64,000 nucleotides of DNA. It comes from Burkholderia sp. TSV86. Lineage in GTDB: Bacteria; Pseudomonadota; Gammaproteobacteria; Burkholderiales; Burkholderiaceae. The DNA is taken from positions 89,293 to 153,292 of the forward strand of contig NZ_LOWB01000076.1 in the NCBI RefSeq assembly GCF_001522865.1, written 5' to 3'. The notes beneath the pieces are model-generated. The model was not told the DNA's origin and ran no database searches. It saw nothing but the letters and a program-made list of their open reading frames with translations. The translations under genes were made by a program, and so were the position numbers. Position 1 is the first letter of the stretch. Each line of letters opens with the position of its first letter. Positions 9,284-18,738 of this stretch are shown here, piece after piece.

Positions 9284-10264
9284 ATGAACCAGATCCAGAC
9301 CATGCGTGTATTCGTATGTGTCGCCGAGCTGCAAAGCTTCCGGCGAGCAGCTCGCAAGCTCGGCGTATCGAATGCGCTAGTCACGCGTTCGATCGCCATG
9401 CTCGAGACGCATCTGAACACGCGCCTTATCCATCGCACCACGCGCAATCTGTCTCTGACCGAGGCAGGCATCCGCTATCTGGATGGCTGCCGCGCGCTGC
9501 TGGAGGAATTCGACCAGCTCGAGGCGTCCGTCGAGCGCGCGGTGCACGAGCCGGTCGGCACATTGCGTATCGCGGTGTCCGGGCTTTTGCCGCCCAGCCG
9601 GATCACGCCCCTCGTCGACAGCTACCGGCGCCAGTATCCGAAAGTGCGCGTTCAGCTCACGCTGACCGAAGGGCCGATCGACGTGATCGACGCCGGCTAT
9701 GACGCCGGCCTCGTCACGGGCGGCCATCTCGATGGCAATCCGACGCTGATCGGCCATCCGCTCGCGCCCAACACGCTCGCGCTCTACGCCGCGCCGTCCT
9801 ACGTCGAGCGGCATGGCGCGCCGCACCGCCCCGACGATCTGGCCCGCCACACGTATATCGCACTGCCCGCCGACCAGCACGCGCCCACTTGGCGTTTCAT
9901 CGATCCCGATCACCAAACGCACGTCGTTTCGCTGCAACCGGTCTATACGGTCAACAGCACGTCGATGCTGCTCGCCGCCGCGCTTGCCGGCACCGGCGTC
10001 GCGGTGCTGCCGGAGAGCTATATCGCCGATGCGCTCCAGAGCGGCGAACTCACGCGGCTCCTCGGCGACTACCGGATCGACGATCCCGACACGCAGCTAT
10101 CGATCGTCTACCCGAATCGCCAATTCCTGCCGCCGCGAACGCGCAGCTTCGTCGAGCATGCGCTCTACCACCTCGGCGGCCAGAAATCCGATTCGAACAG
10201 CCACTACTACATGCATGACGCAAGCGCAGGCAGCCGGGCAGACGTCGTCGTCGGGCTACAGTGA
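9284..10264 (+). CDS. LysR-family transcriptional regulator
   Basis: A 326-residue LysR-type regulator. The N-terminal winged helix-turn-helix is plain (MNQIQTMRVFVCVAELQSF, then ARKLGVSNALVTRSIAMLE and LIHRTTRNLSLTEAG), followed by a type 2 periplasmic-binding-like effector domain from about residue 90 (GTLRIAVSGLLPPSRITPLV). The CrgA/DsdC-like subgroup is likely. The next plus-strand gene, an LdhA-type dehydrogenase, starts 67 bp downstream past a strong inverted repeat. The effector is unknown. The C-terminal tail after residue 300 is longer than usual and low in recognisable structure. Confidence 0.9.
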   Translation: MNQIQTMRVFVCVAELQSFRRAARKLGVSNALVTRSIAMLETHLNTRLIHRTTRNLSLTEAGIRYLDGCRALLEEFDQLEASVERAVHEPVGTLRIAVSGLLPPSRITPLVDSYRRQYPKVRVQLTLTEGPIDVIDAGYDAGLVTGGHLDGNPTLIGHPLAPNTLALYAAPSYVERHGAPHRPDDLARHTYIALPADQHAPTWRFIDPDHQTHVVSLQPVYTVNSTSMLLAAALAGTGVAVLPESYIADALQSGELTRLLGDYRIDDPDTQLSIVYPNRQFLPPRTRSFVEHALYHLGGQKSDSNSHYYMHDASAGSRADVVVGLQ

Positions 10265-10270
10265 CATTGA

Positions 10271-10299
10271 GCTGCAGTCCGGCTCGAGCCGGCTGCAGT
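10271..10299. repeat. strong hairpin between lysR and ldhA
   Basis: CTGCAG-T-CCGGCTC followed directly by GAGCCGG-CTGCAG makes a near-perfect palindrome with a single bulged T, just after the LysR stop codon. It could act as a stem for transcription attenuation, an RNA-stability element, or an operator. No T tract follows, so it is not a textbook intrinsic terminator. Confidence 0.55.
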
Positions 10300-10331
10300 A
10301 AACTGACGCGCACCTGTAGCGGAGGCAACGC

Positions 10332-11333
10332 GTGCGCGTGATTTTTTTCAGCAGCCGGCAATACGACAACGATTCGTTCACCGCGGCCAACCGGCCGTTC
10401 GGTTACCGGCTGCATTTCCAGCCCTCTCATCTCGACGCGGAAACGGCGGTGCTCGCGCGCGGCTATGACGTCGTCTGCGCGTTCGTCAACGATACGCTCG
10501 ACGCGCCCGTCCTCGATACGCTCGCCGCCGGCGGCACGCGCGTCATCGCGCTGCGCTCAGCAGGCTTCAATCACGTCGATCTCGCGGCGGCCGAGCGGCG
10601 CGGGCTCACCGTGGTGCACGTGCCCGCCTATTCGCCGCATGCGGTCGCCGAACACGCGGCCGCGCTGATCCTGGCGCTCAACCGGCGCCTGCCGCGCGCC
10701 GTCGCGCGCACCCGCGAAGGTGATTTCTCGCTCAACGGCCTGCTGGGCTTCGATCTGTTCGGCAAGACGGTCGGCGTGATCGGCACGGGCCTGATCGGCA
10801 GCGTGTTCGCGCGGATCATGTCAGGCTTCGGCATGCAGGTGCTTGCACACTCGCTGCCGCCGCACGACGACGCGCTGATCGCGCTTGGCGTGCGCTACGT
10901 CCCGCTCGACACGCTGCTCGCGCAATCCGACATCGTCAGCCTGCACTGCCCGCTGCTGCCCGGCACGCATCATCTGATCGACGCCGGCGCGCTCGCGCGA
11001 ATGAAGCCTGGCGCGATGCTGATCAACACGAGCCGCGGCGGCCTCGTCGATACGCAAGCGCTGATCGATGCGTTGAAGCGCGGCCAGCTCGGCCACCTCG
11101 GGCTCGACGTCTATGAGGAGGAAAGCGGGCTTTTCTTCGAGGATCACTCCGACCACCCGCTGCAAGACGACGTGCTCGCCCGCCTGCTCACGTTCCCGAA
11201 CGTGATCGTCACGGCCCATCAGGCGTTCTTCACGCGCGAGGCGCTTGCGCAGATCGCGCAAACGACGCTCGCGAATATCCGCGCGTGGCAGGACGGCACG
11301 CCGTGCAACGTGGTCGCCGTCCGGCGGGGGTAA
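10332..11333 (+). CDS. ldhA: LdhA-type D-2-hydroxyacid dehydrogenase (D-lactate dehydrogenase)
   Basis: A 333-residue NAD-dependent D-2-hydroxyacid dehydrogenase close to fermentative D-lactate dehydrogenase LdhA, which reduces pyruvate to D-lactate. It opens with MRVIFFSSRQYD as LdhA does. The Rossmann motif GVIGTGLIG lies at about 148-156, and the catalytic triad is at the canonical positions R235 (NTSRGG), E264 (YEEE) and H296 (TAHQAF). The start is a GTG at 10332 with GGAGG seven bases upstream. It follows a LysR gene in the same direction, so regulation by that protein is possible. Other 2-hydroxyacids as substrates cannot be excluded. Confidence 0.9.
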   Translation: MRVIFFSSRQYDNDSFTAANRPFGYRLHFQPSHLDAETAVLARGYDVVCAFVNDTLDAPVLDTLAAGGTRVIALRSAGFNHVDLAAAERRGLTVVHVPAYSPHAVAEHAAALILALNRRLPRAVARTREGDFSLNGLLGFDLFGKTVGVIGTGLIGSVFARIMSGFGMQVLAHSLPPHDDALIALGVRYVPLDTLLAQSDIVSLHCPLLPGTHHLIDAGALARMKPGAMLINTSRGGLVDTQALIDALKRGQLGHLGLDVYEEESGLFFEDHSDHPLQDDVLARLLTFPNVIVTAHQAFFTREALAQIAQTTLANIRAWQDGTPCNVVAVRRG

Positions 11334-11784
11334 CGCGCGCCGCGGCGGTGAACCGCGCGATGCGGATTGGGAGTGAGGCCCAGGTATTCGCAACGCGGGC
11401 GGGCCGCGAGGGCAAACGCCTGCGCGGCCCGCGGTCTTGGCGGTCTTGGCGGTCTTGGCGGTCTTGGCGGTCTTGCGGTCTTGCGGTCTTGCGGTCTTGC
11501 ATGCATCGCCTGAACCAGCCGACGTGGCCGCATGGCCGATGCTCGACTGCGCAGCGCCGCCCCCCGGCCGCCGCCCTAACCCGCGCCTTCAAGCCAGCCC
11601 GAAACGGCGCATTTTTCCGCATCCCGAGCCCGCGCATCGCGCTTGCGGCGCATCCGCCCCGGCGCCCATATCGCCGCCGCCATCGGGCCAGCCATCGCTT
11701 TTTATCGGCCGGTCTCCGGAGTCTGCTATCGTTGCGGCGATTCCAGCCTCCGGCCCACCCCGCATCACCGCTGAGCACCTGCCC
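11334..11784. other. intergenic region holding a tandem repeat
   Basis: About 450 bp between ldhA and bluB without a supported gene. It holds the CGGTCTTGG/CGGTCTTG tandem array described separately. The open frame running through the array into bluB has no credible start before 11785 and would translate to a repetitive leucine-alanine-valine peptide, so it is not called. I saw no cobalamin riboswitch signature ahead of bluB. Confidence 0.6.
11432..11499. repeat. tandem repeat (VNTR), 4 x 9 bp plus 4 x 8 bp
   Basis: Four copies of CGGTCTTGG (11432-11467) are followed at once by four copies of CGGTCTTG (11468-11499). The unit changes from 9 to 8 bp by loss of one G, which is what replication slippage plus a single deletion would leave. 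Such arrays are common and length-variable in Burkholderia and are used as strain markers. It lies between genes, 286 bp before the bluB start. Confidence 0.9.
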
Positions 11785-12444
11785 ATGCGTTTCGACGAAT
11801 CCGCGCTCGCCGCCGTCTACCGGGCGATCTTCGAGCGGCGCGACATGCGCCATTTCACGTCCGCCCCAGTCGATCCCGCCGTGCTCGCGCGCCTGCTGCG
11901 CGCCGCACACCACGCGCCGAGCGTCGGCTTCATGCAGCCTTGGCGGTTCATACGCGTGACCGATCCGGCGCTGCGCGAGCGCATTCACGTGCTCGTCGAC
12001 ACCGAGCGCCGCGCCACCGCCGACGCGCTCGGCGAACGGCACGACGAATTCATGCGGCTGAAGGTCGAAGGCGTGCGCGAATGCGGCGAGCTTCTCGTCG
12101 TCGCGCTCGCCGACGGACGCGAGCAGCACGTGTTCGGCCGCCGCACGCTGCCGGAGATGGATCTCGCGTCGGCCGCCTGCGCGATCCAGAATATGTGGCT
12201 CGCCGCCCGCGCCGAAGGGCTCGGCATGGGCTGGGTGTCGCTGTTCGACGTCGACGCACTGCGCACGCTGCTCGCGATGCCCGACGGCGCCAAGCCGATT
12301 GCCGTGCTGTGCCTGGGCCATGTCGACGAATTCTACGCAAAGCCGATGCTCGAGGAGCAACGCTGGGCGGCGCGCATGCCGCTCGACGCGTGCGTGTTCG
12401 AAAACGGCTGGGGTCACCCGCCCGCGCCTGCGCGCAGCGCCTGA
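11785..12444 (+). CDS. bluB: 5,6-dimethylbenzimidazole synthase (BluB)
   Basis: A 219-residue flavin-destroying BluB enzyme of the nitroreductase fold, which turns reduced FMN into 5,6-dimethylbenzimidazole, the lower ligand of cobalamin. The family signature is clear: IFERRDMRHFTSAPVDPAVLA, then LLRAAHHAPSVGFMQPWRFI, and later the VSLFDVDALRTLL and AVLCLGHVDEFY segments. The start is the ATG at 11785, just before the conserved MRFDESAL region. It stands alone here, with an MFS gene 55 bp downstream and no other cobalamin gene nearby. Confidence 0.9.
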   Translation: MRFDESALAAVYRAIFERRDMRHFTSAPVDPAVLARLLRAAHHAPSVGFMQPWRFIRVTDPALRERIHVLVDTERRATADALGERHDEFMRLKVEGVRECGELLVVALADGREQHVFGRRTLPEMDLASAACAIQNMWLAARAEGLGMGWVSLFDVDALRTLLAMPDGAKPIAVLCLGHVDEFYAKPMLEEQRWAARMPLDACVFENGWGHPPAPARSA

Positions 12445-12499
12445 TCAGGCCCCAAACATAAGGGTTTTTACTCAGGTAAAATTGCAACGATCCGCCTGC

Positions 12500-13720
12500 A
12501 TGTCACGCGCACCGCAATCCCGCGGCGCGATGCGCGCGGTGCTGCGCCGAGTTCCCGCGATGCCCCTGCCCCTCTTTGCTCTTGCCGTTGCCGCATTCGG
12601 CATCGGTACCACCGAGTTCGTCATCATGGGACTCCTGCCGAACGTCGCACGCGATCTCAGCGTGTCGATTCCGGCGGCGGGCATGCTGGTGTCCGGCTAC
12701 GCGCTCGGCGTCACCATCGGCGCGCCGATCCTCGCGATCGTGACCGCCCGAATGCCGCGCAAGGCCGCGCTCCTCGCGCTGATCGGCGTATTCATCGCCG
12801 GCAACCTGTTCTGCGCGATCGCACCCGGCTACGCGGCATTGATGGTCGCGCGCGTCGTCACCGCGTTCTGCCATGGCGCATTCTTCGGGATCGGCTCGGT
12901 TGTCGCGAGCAGCCTCGTCGCGCCGAACAAGCGCGCGCAGGCGATCGCGCTGATGTTCACCGGCCTGACGCTCGCCAACGTGCTCGGCGTGCCGCTCGGC
13001 ACTGCGCTCGGCCAGGCGTTCGGCTGGCGCGCGACGTTCTGGGCCGTCACCGGCATCGGTGCGGCCGCGGCGGCGGCGCTCGCCGTGTGCGTGCCGAAAC
13101 ACCTCGACATGCCCGCGGCCGGCATCGCGCGCGAATTCGGCGTGCTGCGCAATCCGCAAGTGCTGATGGTGCTCGGCATCAGCGTGCTCGCGTCGGCGAG
13201 TCTCTTCACGGTGTTCACTTATATCGCGCCGATTCTCGAGGACGTGACCGGCTTCACGCCGCATCACGTCACGCTCGTGCTGCTGCTGTTCGGCCTCGGC
13301 CTGACCGTCGGCGGCACGGCGGGCGGCAAGCTCGCCGACTGGCGGCGCATGCCATCGCTCGTCGCGTCGCTCGCGTCGATCGGCATCGTGCTCGCGCTGT
13401 TCTCCAGCACGATGCACGCACCGTATCCCGCGCTCGTCACGATTTTCGTATGGGGCGTGCTCGCGTTCGCGATCGTGCCGCCGTTGCAGATCTTGATCGT
13501 CGATCGCGCGAGCGAAGCGCCCAATCTCGCGTCCACGCTCAATCAAGGCGCGTTCAATCTCGGCAATGCGCTCGGCGCATGGCTCGGCGGCACGGCCATC
13601 CATGCAGGCGTGCCGCTCGCGAAGCTGCCGTGGGCGGGCGCGGCGCTCGCGCTCGCCGCGCTCGCGCTGACGCTGTGGTCGGCCTCGCTCGAACGGCGCG
13701 CGGTTGCGAGTCCGGCCTGA
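12500..13720 (+). CDS. MFS transporter, DHA1 (AraJ/YdhP-like) family
   Basis: A 406-residue, twelve-segment major facilitator carrier of the arabinose-efflux/DHA1 type. Key features are AAFGIGTTEFVIMGLLPNVARDL in the first transmembrane segment (the FxxGxxEFxxxGLLP signature of AraJ/YdhP-like proteins), the RMPRKA loop, and FCHGAFFGIGSVVASSLVAPNKRAQAIA in motif C. The start is uncertain: ATG at 12500, 12530 or 12560, none with a clear ribosome site. The substrate is unknown; it follows bluB by 55 bp but no functional link is evident. Confidence 0.85.
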   Translation: MSRAPQSRGAMRAVLRRVPAMPLPLFALAVAAFGIGTTEFVIMGLLPNVARDLSVSIPAAGMLVSGYALGVTIGAPILAIVTARMPRKAALLALIGVFIAGNLFCAIAPGYAALMVARVVTAFCHGAFFGIGSVVASSLVAPNKRAQAIALMFTGLTLANVLGVPLGTALGQAFGWRATFWAVTGIGAAAAAALAVCVPKHLDMPAAGIAREFGVLRNPQVLMVLGISVLASASLFTVFTYIAPILEDVTGFTPHHVTLVLLLFGLGLTVGGTAGGKLADWRRMPSLVASLASIGIVLALFSSTMHAPYPALVTIFVWGVLAFAIVPPLQILIVDRASEAPNLASTLNQGAFNLGNALGAWLGGTAIHAGVPLAKLPWAGAALALAALALTLWSASLERRAVASPA

Positions 13721-14023
13721 TCGCACCCGGCTGCGAACGGCTCGCGCGGGCCGCGATGTAGGAGCCGTCCGCGGGCGCCGGACGGCGGTTCGAGAGACGA
13801 GCGCCCACATCTCACCACCCCGTGGCCGCTGCGCGCTCGACGCCCCGGCGGCGAACCGTCCCCACGTCAAGCTCCGCGCAACCGGCACACATCATGGACG
13901 GTGCATTCGCACCGCGCCCGCCCTCCGCAACGGCGCATCCCTGCATGGCATGCCATGCAGGGCACGACAAACCCCGCCTCCCTCTGATTTCGCATCCCGC
14001 CGCGCATGCACGCGCCGGCCGCG
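13721..14023. other. intergenic region, nothing recognised
   Basis: About 300 bp between convergent genes (MFS on plus, GNAT on minus). No credible ORF, tRNA or clear terminator was seen. A TGCATGGCATGCCATGCA palindrome lies near 13943-13960 and may be a hairpin ending one or both transcripts. Confidence 0.45.
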
Positions 14024-14587
14024 TCAGCCGCCCGCTGCCGTGCGGCAATCCCGCTCGAGCAGCCCGTACAACGCGCTGTCCGACACCTCGTCGCCGACGA
14101 TCCAACGTTCGCGCAGCAACCCTTCGCGGACGAATCCCAGCCTCTCGAGCAGTTTCGCGGATGCGACGTTGCGCGGATCGATATCCGCTTCGAGCCGCCT
14201 CAGGCGCAGCGTGCCGAACGCATGGCCGATCAGCGCGGCGGCCGCCTCGGTCATATACCCGCGCCCCCAATGCGCGGGGTGCAGGCTGAAGCCGATTTCC
14301 GCGCGCCGGCACTGCTCGTCGGCGTGAAACAGATCGCATGTGCCGAGCACCTCGCCGGCGGCCCGCGACTCGACGACACAAACAAGCCCGCTGCCTTCGG
14401 CGGCAGCCTTCAGCAATCGCGCGACGCGAGCCGCTGCCTGGTCCGGCGAAGTCATGGCCGGAAACGAGAAATAGCGCATCGCATCGGCGTTCGACCAGAT
14501 CGCGTACAACGCGCGCGCGTCATCTTCGCGCAGCGCACGCAGCCTCAGACGCGCAGTCGTCAGCGTGACAGGTTCGAAAATAGGCAT
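14024..14587 (-). CDS. GNAT acetyltransferase, RimJ/RimL-like
   Basis: A 187-residue GCN5-related N-acetyltransferase of the RimJ/RimL group. It shows TTARLRLRALREDDA at the N terminus, the EIGFSLHPAHWGRGYMTEAA segment with the acetyl-CoA pyrophosphate loop, and IDPRNVASAKLLERLGFVREG near the C terminus. Known relatives acetylate ribosomal protein N termini, small amines or antibiotics. It is alone on its strand, with a divergent MFS gene starting about 130 bp away. The substrate cannot be read from the sequence. Confidence 0.9.
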   Translation of the reverse strand: MPIFEPVTLTTARLRLRALREDDARALYAIWSNADAMRYFSFPAMTSPDQAAARVARLLKAAAEGSGLVCVVESRAAGEVLGTCDLFHADEQCRRAEIGFSLHPAHWGRGYMTEAAAALIGHAFGTLRLRRLEADIDPRNVASAKLLERLGFVREGLLRERWIVGDEVSDSALYGLLERDCRTAAGG

Positions 14588-14713
14588 CGCAGGGCCACCC
14601 CGGTTCAGTTGCGGTTCGATTCACGCATGGCCCGTAAAGTCCGGCACGCGCGCGGTTCGATCATACGGAACCTGTGGAGCAATCACACAGGCCGGTGTAG
14701 CATCTGCGCCGTT

Positions 14714-15883
14714 ATGAAAACCATCGTCACACGCGATTTTCTCGCGCTCATTCTCAGCGTCGCGGTCGTCGGCCTCGGCACGGGCGCCACCCTTCCGCTC
14801 ACCGCGCTCGCGCTGATCGAAGCCGGCCACGGCACCGACGTCATCGGCATGCTGACCGCCGCGCAGGCCGGCGGCGGCCTTGCGATCGTACCGTTCGTGT
14901 CGCGCATTGCGAAGCGCCTCGGCGCGCGCCGGGTGATCATCGCGTCGACACTCGTGCTCGCAGCGGCAACGATCCTGATGCAGCTCACGTCGAACCTCGT
15001 CGCGTGGGGCGTGCTGCGCATCGTCTGCGGCGCGGCGCTGATGCTGCTTTTCACGATCGGCGAAGCATGGGTCAATCAGCTCGCCGACGATTCGACGCGC
15101 GGGCGCGTCGTCGCGATTTACACAACCAATTTCACGCTATTTCAAATGGCGGGCCCGGTGCTCGTCAGCCAGATCGCCGGCTGGGCGGGCACACGCTTCG
15201 CGCTCACCGGCGCGCTGTTTCTGCTGTCGCTGCCGACGCTCGCGTCGATCCGGCAGGCGCCGCTCGCCGACGATACACATCATGAGCCGCACGATCACTG
15301 GCGGCGCGTGCTGCCGCAGATGCCCGCGCTCGTCATCGGCACCGGATTCTTCGCGCTGTTCGACACGCTTGCGCTGTCGCTGATGCCGATTTATGCGATG
15401 GATCACGGTGTGGCAAGCGAAGCGGCCGTGCTGTTCGCGTCGATCATCCTGCTCGGCGACACCGCGATGGCGTTTCCGCTCGGCTGGCTCGCCGACCGGC
15501 TAGGCCGGCAGCGCGTGCACCTCGGCGCGGCGTGCATCGTGCTCGCGCTGCTGCCGCTCGTGCCGGTTACCGTCGCGACGCCGTGGCTGCGCACGCCATT
15601 GCTGTTCGTGCTCGGCGCGGCGGCGGGCGGAATTTATACGCTGTCGGTCGTTGCATGCGGCGAGCGCTTTCGTGGCGCGGCGCTCGTGACCGCGAGCGCG
15701 CTCGTGTCGGCGTCGTGGAGCGCGGCAAGCTTTGGCGGGCCGCTCGTCGCGGGCGCGCTGATGGCGCATTGGGGCAGCGAAACGCAGATCGGCGTGCTCG
15801 CCGCCGGCGCGCTCGCATTTCTCGCGGCGGCGCTGTGGGAGCGCCGCACGATTGGGCAACGCGCGGTCGCATCGCAGCATTGA
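14714..15883 (+). CDS. MFS transporter, YcaD-like
   Basis: A 389-residue major facilitator carrier. The half-repeats each hold six hydrophobic segments; RIAKRLGARRVI is the first cytoplasmic loop and GWLADRLGRQRVHLG the matching loop in the second half. TIGEAWVNQLADDSTRGRVVAIYTT is characteristic of YcaD and related sugar/drug efflux proteins. The start is the ATG at 14714; the frame is open far upstream but has no ribosome site there. It diverges from the RimJ-like gene. The substrate is unknown. Confidence 0.85.
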   Translation: MKTIVTRDFLALILSVAVVGLGTGATLPLTALALIEAGHGTDVIGMLTAAQAGGGLAIVPFVSRIAKRLGARRVIIASTLVLAAATILMQLTSNLVAWGVLRIVCGAALMLLFTIGEAWVNQLADDSTRGRVVAIYTTNFTLFQMAGPVLVSQIAGWAGTRFALTGALFLLSLPTLASIRQAPLADDTHHEPHDHWRRVLPQMPALVIGTGFFALFDTLALSLMPIYAMDHGVASEAAVLFASIILLGDTAMAFPLGWLADRLGRQRVHLGAACIVLALLPLVPVTVATPWLRTPLLFVLGAAAGGIYTLSVVACGERFRGAALVTASALVSASWSAASFGGPLVAGALMAHWGSETQIGVLAAGALAFLAAALWERRTIGQRAVASQH

Positions 15884-16051
15884 CGGTTTGGTGATGACGC
15901 GCGTCGATGCGCGAGCCCGTGCAACCGCTCGCAACGCGCAACCCTCACCCTCCACCCTGCAAACTCATGCGGGCCGGCGGCCCCATATCGCCGCCGGCGC
16001 GCGATCCGCACGTAGCGCACGAACCCCGCATGCACGGCAGCCATCGCGCCG

Positions 16052-17389
16052 TCAGCCCGGCAGCGCAGGCAGAATCTTGCCGGCACACGTGCCGAAACCC
16101 ACTCGATACCCATTGCCTTGACACCAACCGGCCAGTGTCAGTTCATCACCGTCCTCGATGAACGTGCGCGCGCCGCCGCCAGTGAGCGGCAACGGCTCCT
16201 TGCCGTTCCACGTCAGCTCAAGCAGGCTGCCGAATGCATCCTTCGTCGGCCCGCTGATCGTGCCCGAGCCCATCAGATCGCCAATCCGCGTATTGCAGCC
16301 GGATACCGTGTGATGCGCGAGCTGCTGCGCGATCGTCCAGTACAGATACTTGAAGTTCGTGCGCGAGATCGTCGTCGCGTCGGGCGCGCCTTCCGGCTTC
16401 AAACGCACCTCGAGGGTGATGTCGAACGCGCTCTCGCCCGTATCGCGCAGATACGCGAGCGGCGGCGGCGTCTGCTCCGGCCGTGCGGTGCGAAACGGCT
16501 CGAGCGCATCGAGCGTGACGATCCAAGGCGAGATCGTCGTCGCGAACGTCTTGGCGTTGAACGGCCCGAGCGGCACGTATTCCCATTGCTGGATATCGCG
16601 CGCGCTCCAGTCGTTCAGGAGCACCATGCCGAATACATGCGACGGCGCGTTCGCACATGCGATCGGCTCGCCGAGCGCATTGCCGCACCCGATGATAAAG
16701 CCTGTCTCCAGCTCGAAATCGAGCTTGCGGCACGCGCCGAACACCGGGCGCTCGTGATCCGGCAGCTTCAGTTGCCCGTTCGGCCGGCGCACCGGCGTAC
16801 CGCTGACGACCACCGACGATGCGCGCCCGTTGTAGGCGATCGGCATCTCCGACCAGTTCGGCAACAACGCGTTCTTCGGGTCGCGAAACATCGAGCCGAC
16901 GTTCGTCGCATGTTCTTTCGACGAATAAAAATCGGTGTAGCCGGGGATGTCGACAGGCAAATGCAGCGTCGCATCGCGCTGCGCGACGAGCACGCGCTTG
17001 CGCAACGCCACGTCGTCACGCAGCCGCGCGTTGCCGCGCTCGAACAGCTCGCTCAGCTGGACGCGCACGCTGCGCCAAGCGTCGCGGCCAAGCGCGATGA
17101 AATCGTTCAGCGCAGGCCGCTCGAACACGGCCGCCGAGCCGGCGCCCGGCACCGTCAACAAGCCCGTGCGCTGCAGCGCTGCCAGATCGACGATTGCGTC
17201 GCCGAGCGCGACGCCCGCGCGGCGCGTCGAAAAACGCACGTCGCTGAAGATGCCGAACGGCAGGTTCTGGATCGGAAAATCGCATGCGGGATCGTTCGCC
17301 GAGTCGAGCCAGCTTTTGCGCGCCGGATCGATGCTTGCCCGCCATGCCGCGTGCAGCTTTTCGCTCTGTTGATCGGATTGGATGCTCAT
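16052..17389 (-). CDS. fahA: fumarylacetoacetase
   Basis: A 445-residue fumarylacetoacetate hydrolase, the last enzyme of tyrosine/homogentisate breakdown, giving fumarate and acetoacetate. Active-site segments seen: [17 protein letters not shown] (metal Asp and catalytic His), [13 protein letters not shown] (metal Glu pair), [27 protein letters not shown] (metal Asp and lysine), and [11 protein letters not shown]. Length and the N-terminal SH3-like domain fit the eukaryote-like FAH group. Its ATG overlaps the hmgA stop by four bases (ATGA), so the two are translationally coupled. Maleylacetoacetate isomerase, which should act between them, is not in this cluster. Confidence 0.97.
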   Translation of the reverse strand: MSIQSDQQSEKLHAAWRASIDPARKSWLDSANDPACDFPIQNLPFGIFSDVRFSTRRAGVALGDAIVDLAALQRTGLLTVPGAGSAAVFERPALNDFIALGRDAWRSVRVQLSELFERGNARLRDDVALRKRVLVAQRDATLHLPVDIPGYTDFYSSKEHATNVGSMFRDPKNALLPNWSEMPIAYNGRASSVVVSGTPVRRPNGQLKLPDHERPVFGACRKLDFELETGFIIGCGNALGEPIACANAPSHVFGMVLLNDWSARDIQQWEYVPLGPFNAKTFATTISPWIVTLDALEPFRTARPEQTPPPLAYLRDTGESAFDITLEVRLKPEGAPDATTISRTNFKYLYWTIAQQLAHHTVSGCNTRIGDLMGSGTISGPTKDAFGSLLELTWNGKEPLPLTGGGARTFIEDGDELTLAGWCQGNGYRVGFGTCAGKILPALPG

Positions 17390-18720
17390 CGACGCTCCGG
17401 ATTGAAGTGTTTATTCAGGTCTTGCCAGCATTCGAAATAATGCGCCTGCAACTGTGCGCTCTCGAGCGCGAAGCGGGTTGGACGAATCAGCGCGCGGGTC
17501 TCGAACATGAAGGCCATCGTGTCGGCCACCTTGTGCGGCTTGGCCGTATCGCTCGCGCACGCCTTCTCGAACGTGCCCGCATCCGGCCCGTGCCCCGACA
17601 TGCAATTGTGCAGGCTCGCGCCGCCCGGCACGAAACCTTCGGCCTTCGCGTCGTACACGCCGTGCACGAGCCCCATGAATTCGCTCGCGACATTGCGGTG
17701 AAACCACGGCGGGCGGAACGTGTCCTCCGCCACGAGCCAGCGCGGCGGGAAGATCACGAAGTCGAGCGTGTCGACGCCGGGCGTGTCGCTCTGCGCTTGC
17801 AGCACGAGGAAGATCGACGGGTCCGGATGATCGTAGCTGATCGAGCCGATCGTGTTGAAACGCCGCAAGTCGTACTTGTACGGCGCATAGTTGCCGTGCC
17901 ATGCGACGACGTCGAACGGCGAATGACCGATATCGGCGCGCCAGAAACGGCCGTTGAGCTTCGCGACGAGTTCAAACGCGCCTTCACGGTCTTCATACGA
18001 CGCATGCGGCGTCAGGAAATCGCGCGGATTCGCAAGCCCGTTCGAGCCGATCGGCCCGAGATCCGGCAAGCGCAGCAGCGCGCCGAAGTTCTCGCAGATA
18101 TAGCCGCGCGCCTGCCCATCCGGCAGCGCGACCGCAAAGCGCACGCCGCGCGGAATCACCGCGATCTCGAACGGCTCGACGTCGAGCCGCCCAAGCTCGG
18201 TCATGATGAAGAGCCTGCCCTGCTGCGGCACGATCAGCAGCTCGCCGTCGGCGCTGTAGAAAAAGCGCTCGCGCATCGAGCGGTTTGCCGCGTACAGATG
18301 GATCGCACAGCCGCTCATGGTCGCGGCCGAGCCGTTGCCGCCCATCGTCACCCAACCGTCGACGAAATCGGTCGACTGTGCGGGCATCGGCAGCGGGTCC
18401 CAGCGCAACTGGTTCGGCGGCGTCGGCGGCACGTCGTGCGAATCGGCGAAATCGGCGATTACCCGGCGCTCGCCCGGCGCGGGTTCGAACGGCCGATGCA
18501 CGGCCGCGGGCCGAATCCGGTACAGCCACGAGCGGCGATTGTGCGCGCGCGGCGCGGTAAACGCGGTGCCGGACAACTGCTCCGCGTAAAGCCCGTATGG
18601 CGCGCGCTGCGGCGAATTACGCCCGTGCGGCAGCGCACCCGGCAGCGCCTCGGTCGCGAATTCGTTGGCGAAACCGCTCTGATAGCCGGCCTCGCCCGGT
18701 TTCGAAAAATCCAGCGTCAT
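17386..18720 (-). CDS. hmgA: homogentisate 1,2-dioxygenase
   Basis: A 444-residue non-haem iron dioxygenase that opens the ring of homogentisate to maleylacetoacetate. It starts [19 protein letters not shown] and carries the iron-ligand region [16 protein letters not shown] (His and Glu six apart) and [12 protein letters not shown] (third His). I place the start at [10 protein letters not shown] (18720), the usual beginning for this family, with GGAG upstream; a start six codons earlier at 18738 directly abuts the stop of the upstream MFS gene. It lies in a six-gene operon with a hydroxylase and carrier upstream, consistent with homogentisate as the meeting point. Confidence 0.96.
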   Translation of the reverse strand: MTLDFSKPGEAGYQSGFANEFATEALPGALPHGRNSPQRAPYGLYAEQLSGTAFTAPRAHNRRSWLYRIRPAAVHRPFEPAPGERRVIADFADSHDVPPTPPNQLRWDPLPMPAQSTDFVDGWVTMGGNGSAATMSGCAIHLYAANRSMRERFFYSADGELLIVPQQGRLFIMTELGRLDVEPFEIAVIPRGVRFAVALPDGQARGYICENFGALLRLPDLGPIGSNGLANPRDFLTPHASYEDREGAFELVAKLNGRFWRADIGHSPFDVVAWHGNYAPYKYDLRRFNTIGSISYDHPDPSIFLVLQAQSDTPGVDTLDFVIFPPRWLVAEDTFRPPWFHRNVASEFMGLVHGVYDAKAEGFVPGGASLHNCMSGHGPDAGTFEKACASDTAKPHKVADTMAFMFETRALIRPTRFALESAQLQAHYFECWQDLNKHFNPERR

Positions 18721-18738
18721 GATGGTCGTTTTCTCCAT

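Noticed and set aside
11432..11499. Possible CRISPR-like array
   Set aside because: Units of 8-9 bp are directly adjacent with no spacers, so it is a simple tandem repeat.
11500..11784. Cobalamin riboswitch before bluB
   Set aside because: I looked for the B12-box and found no convincing match.
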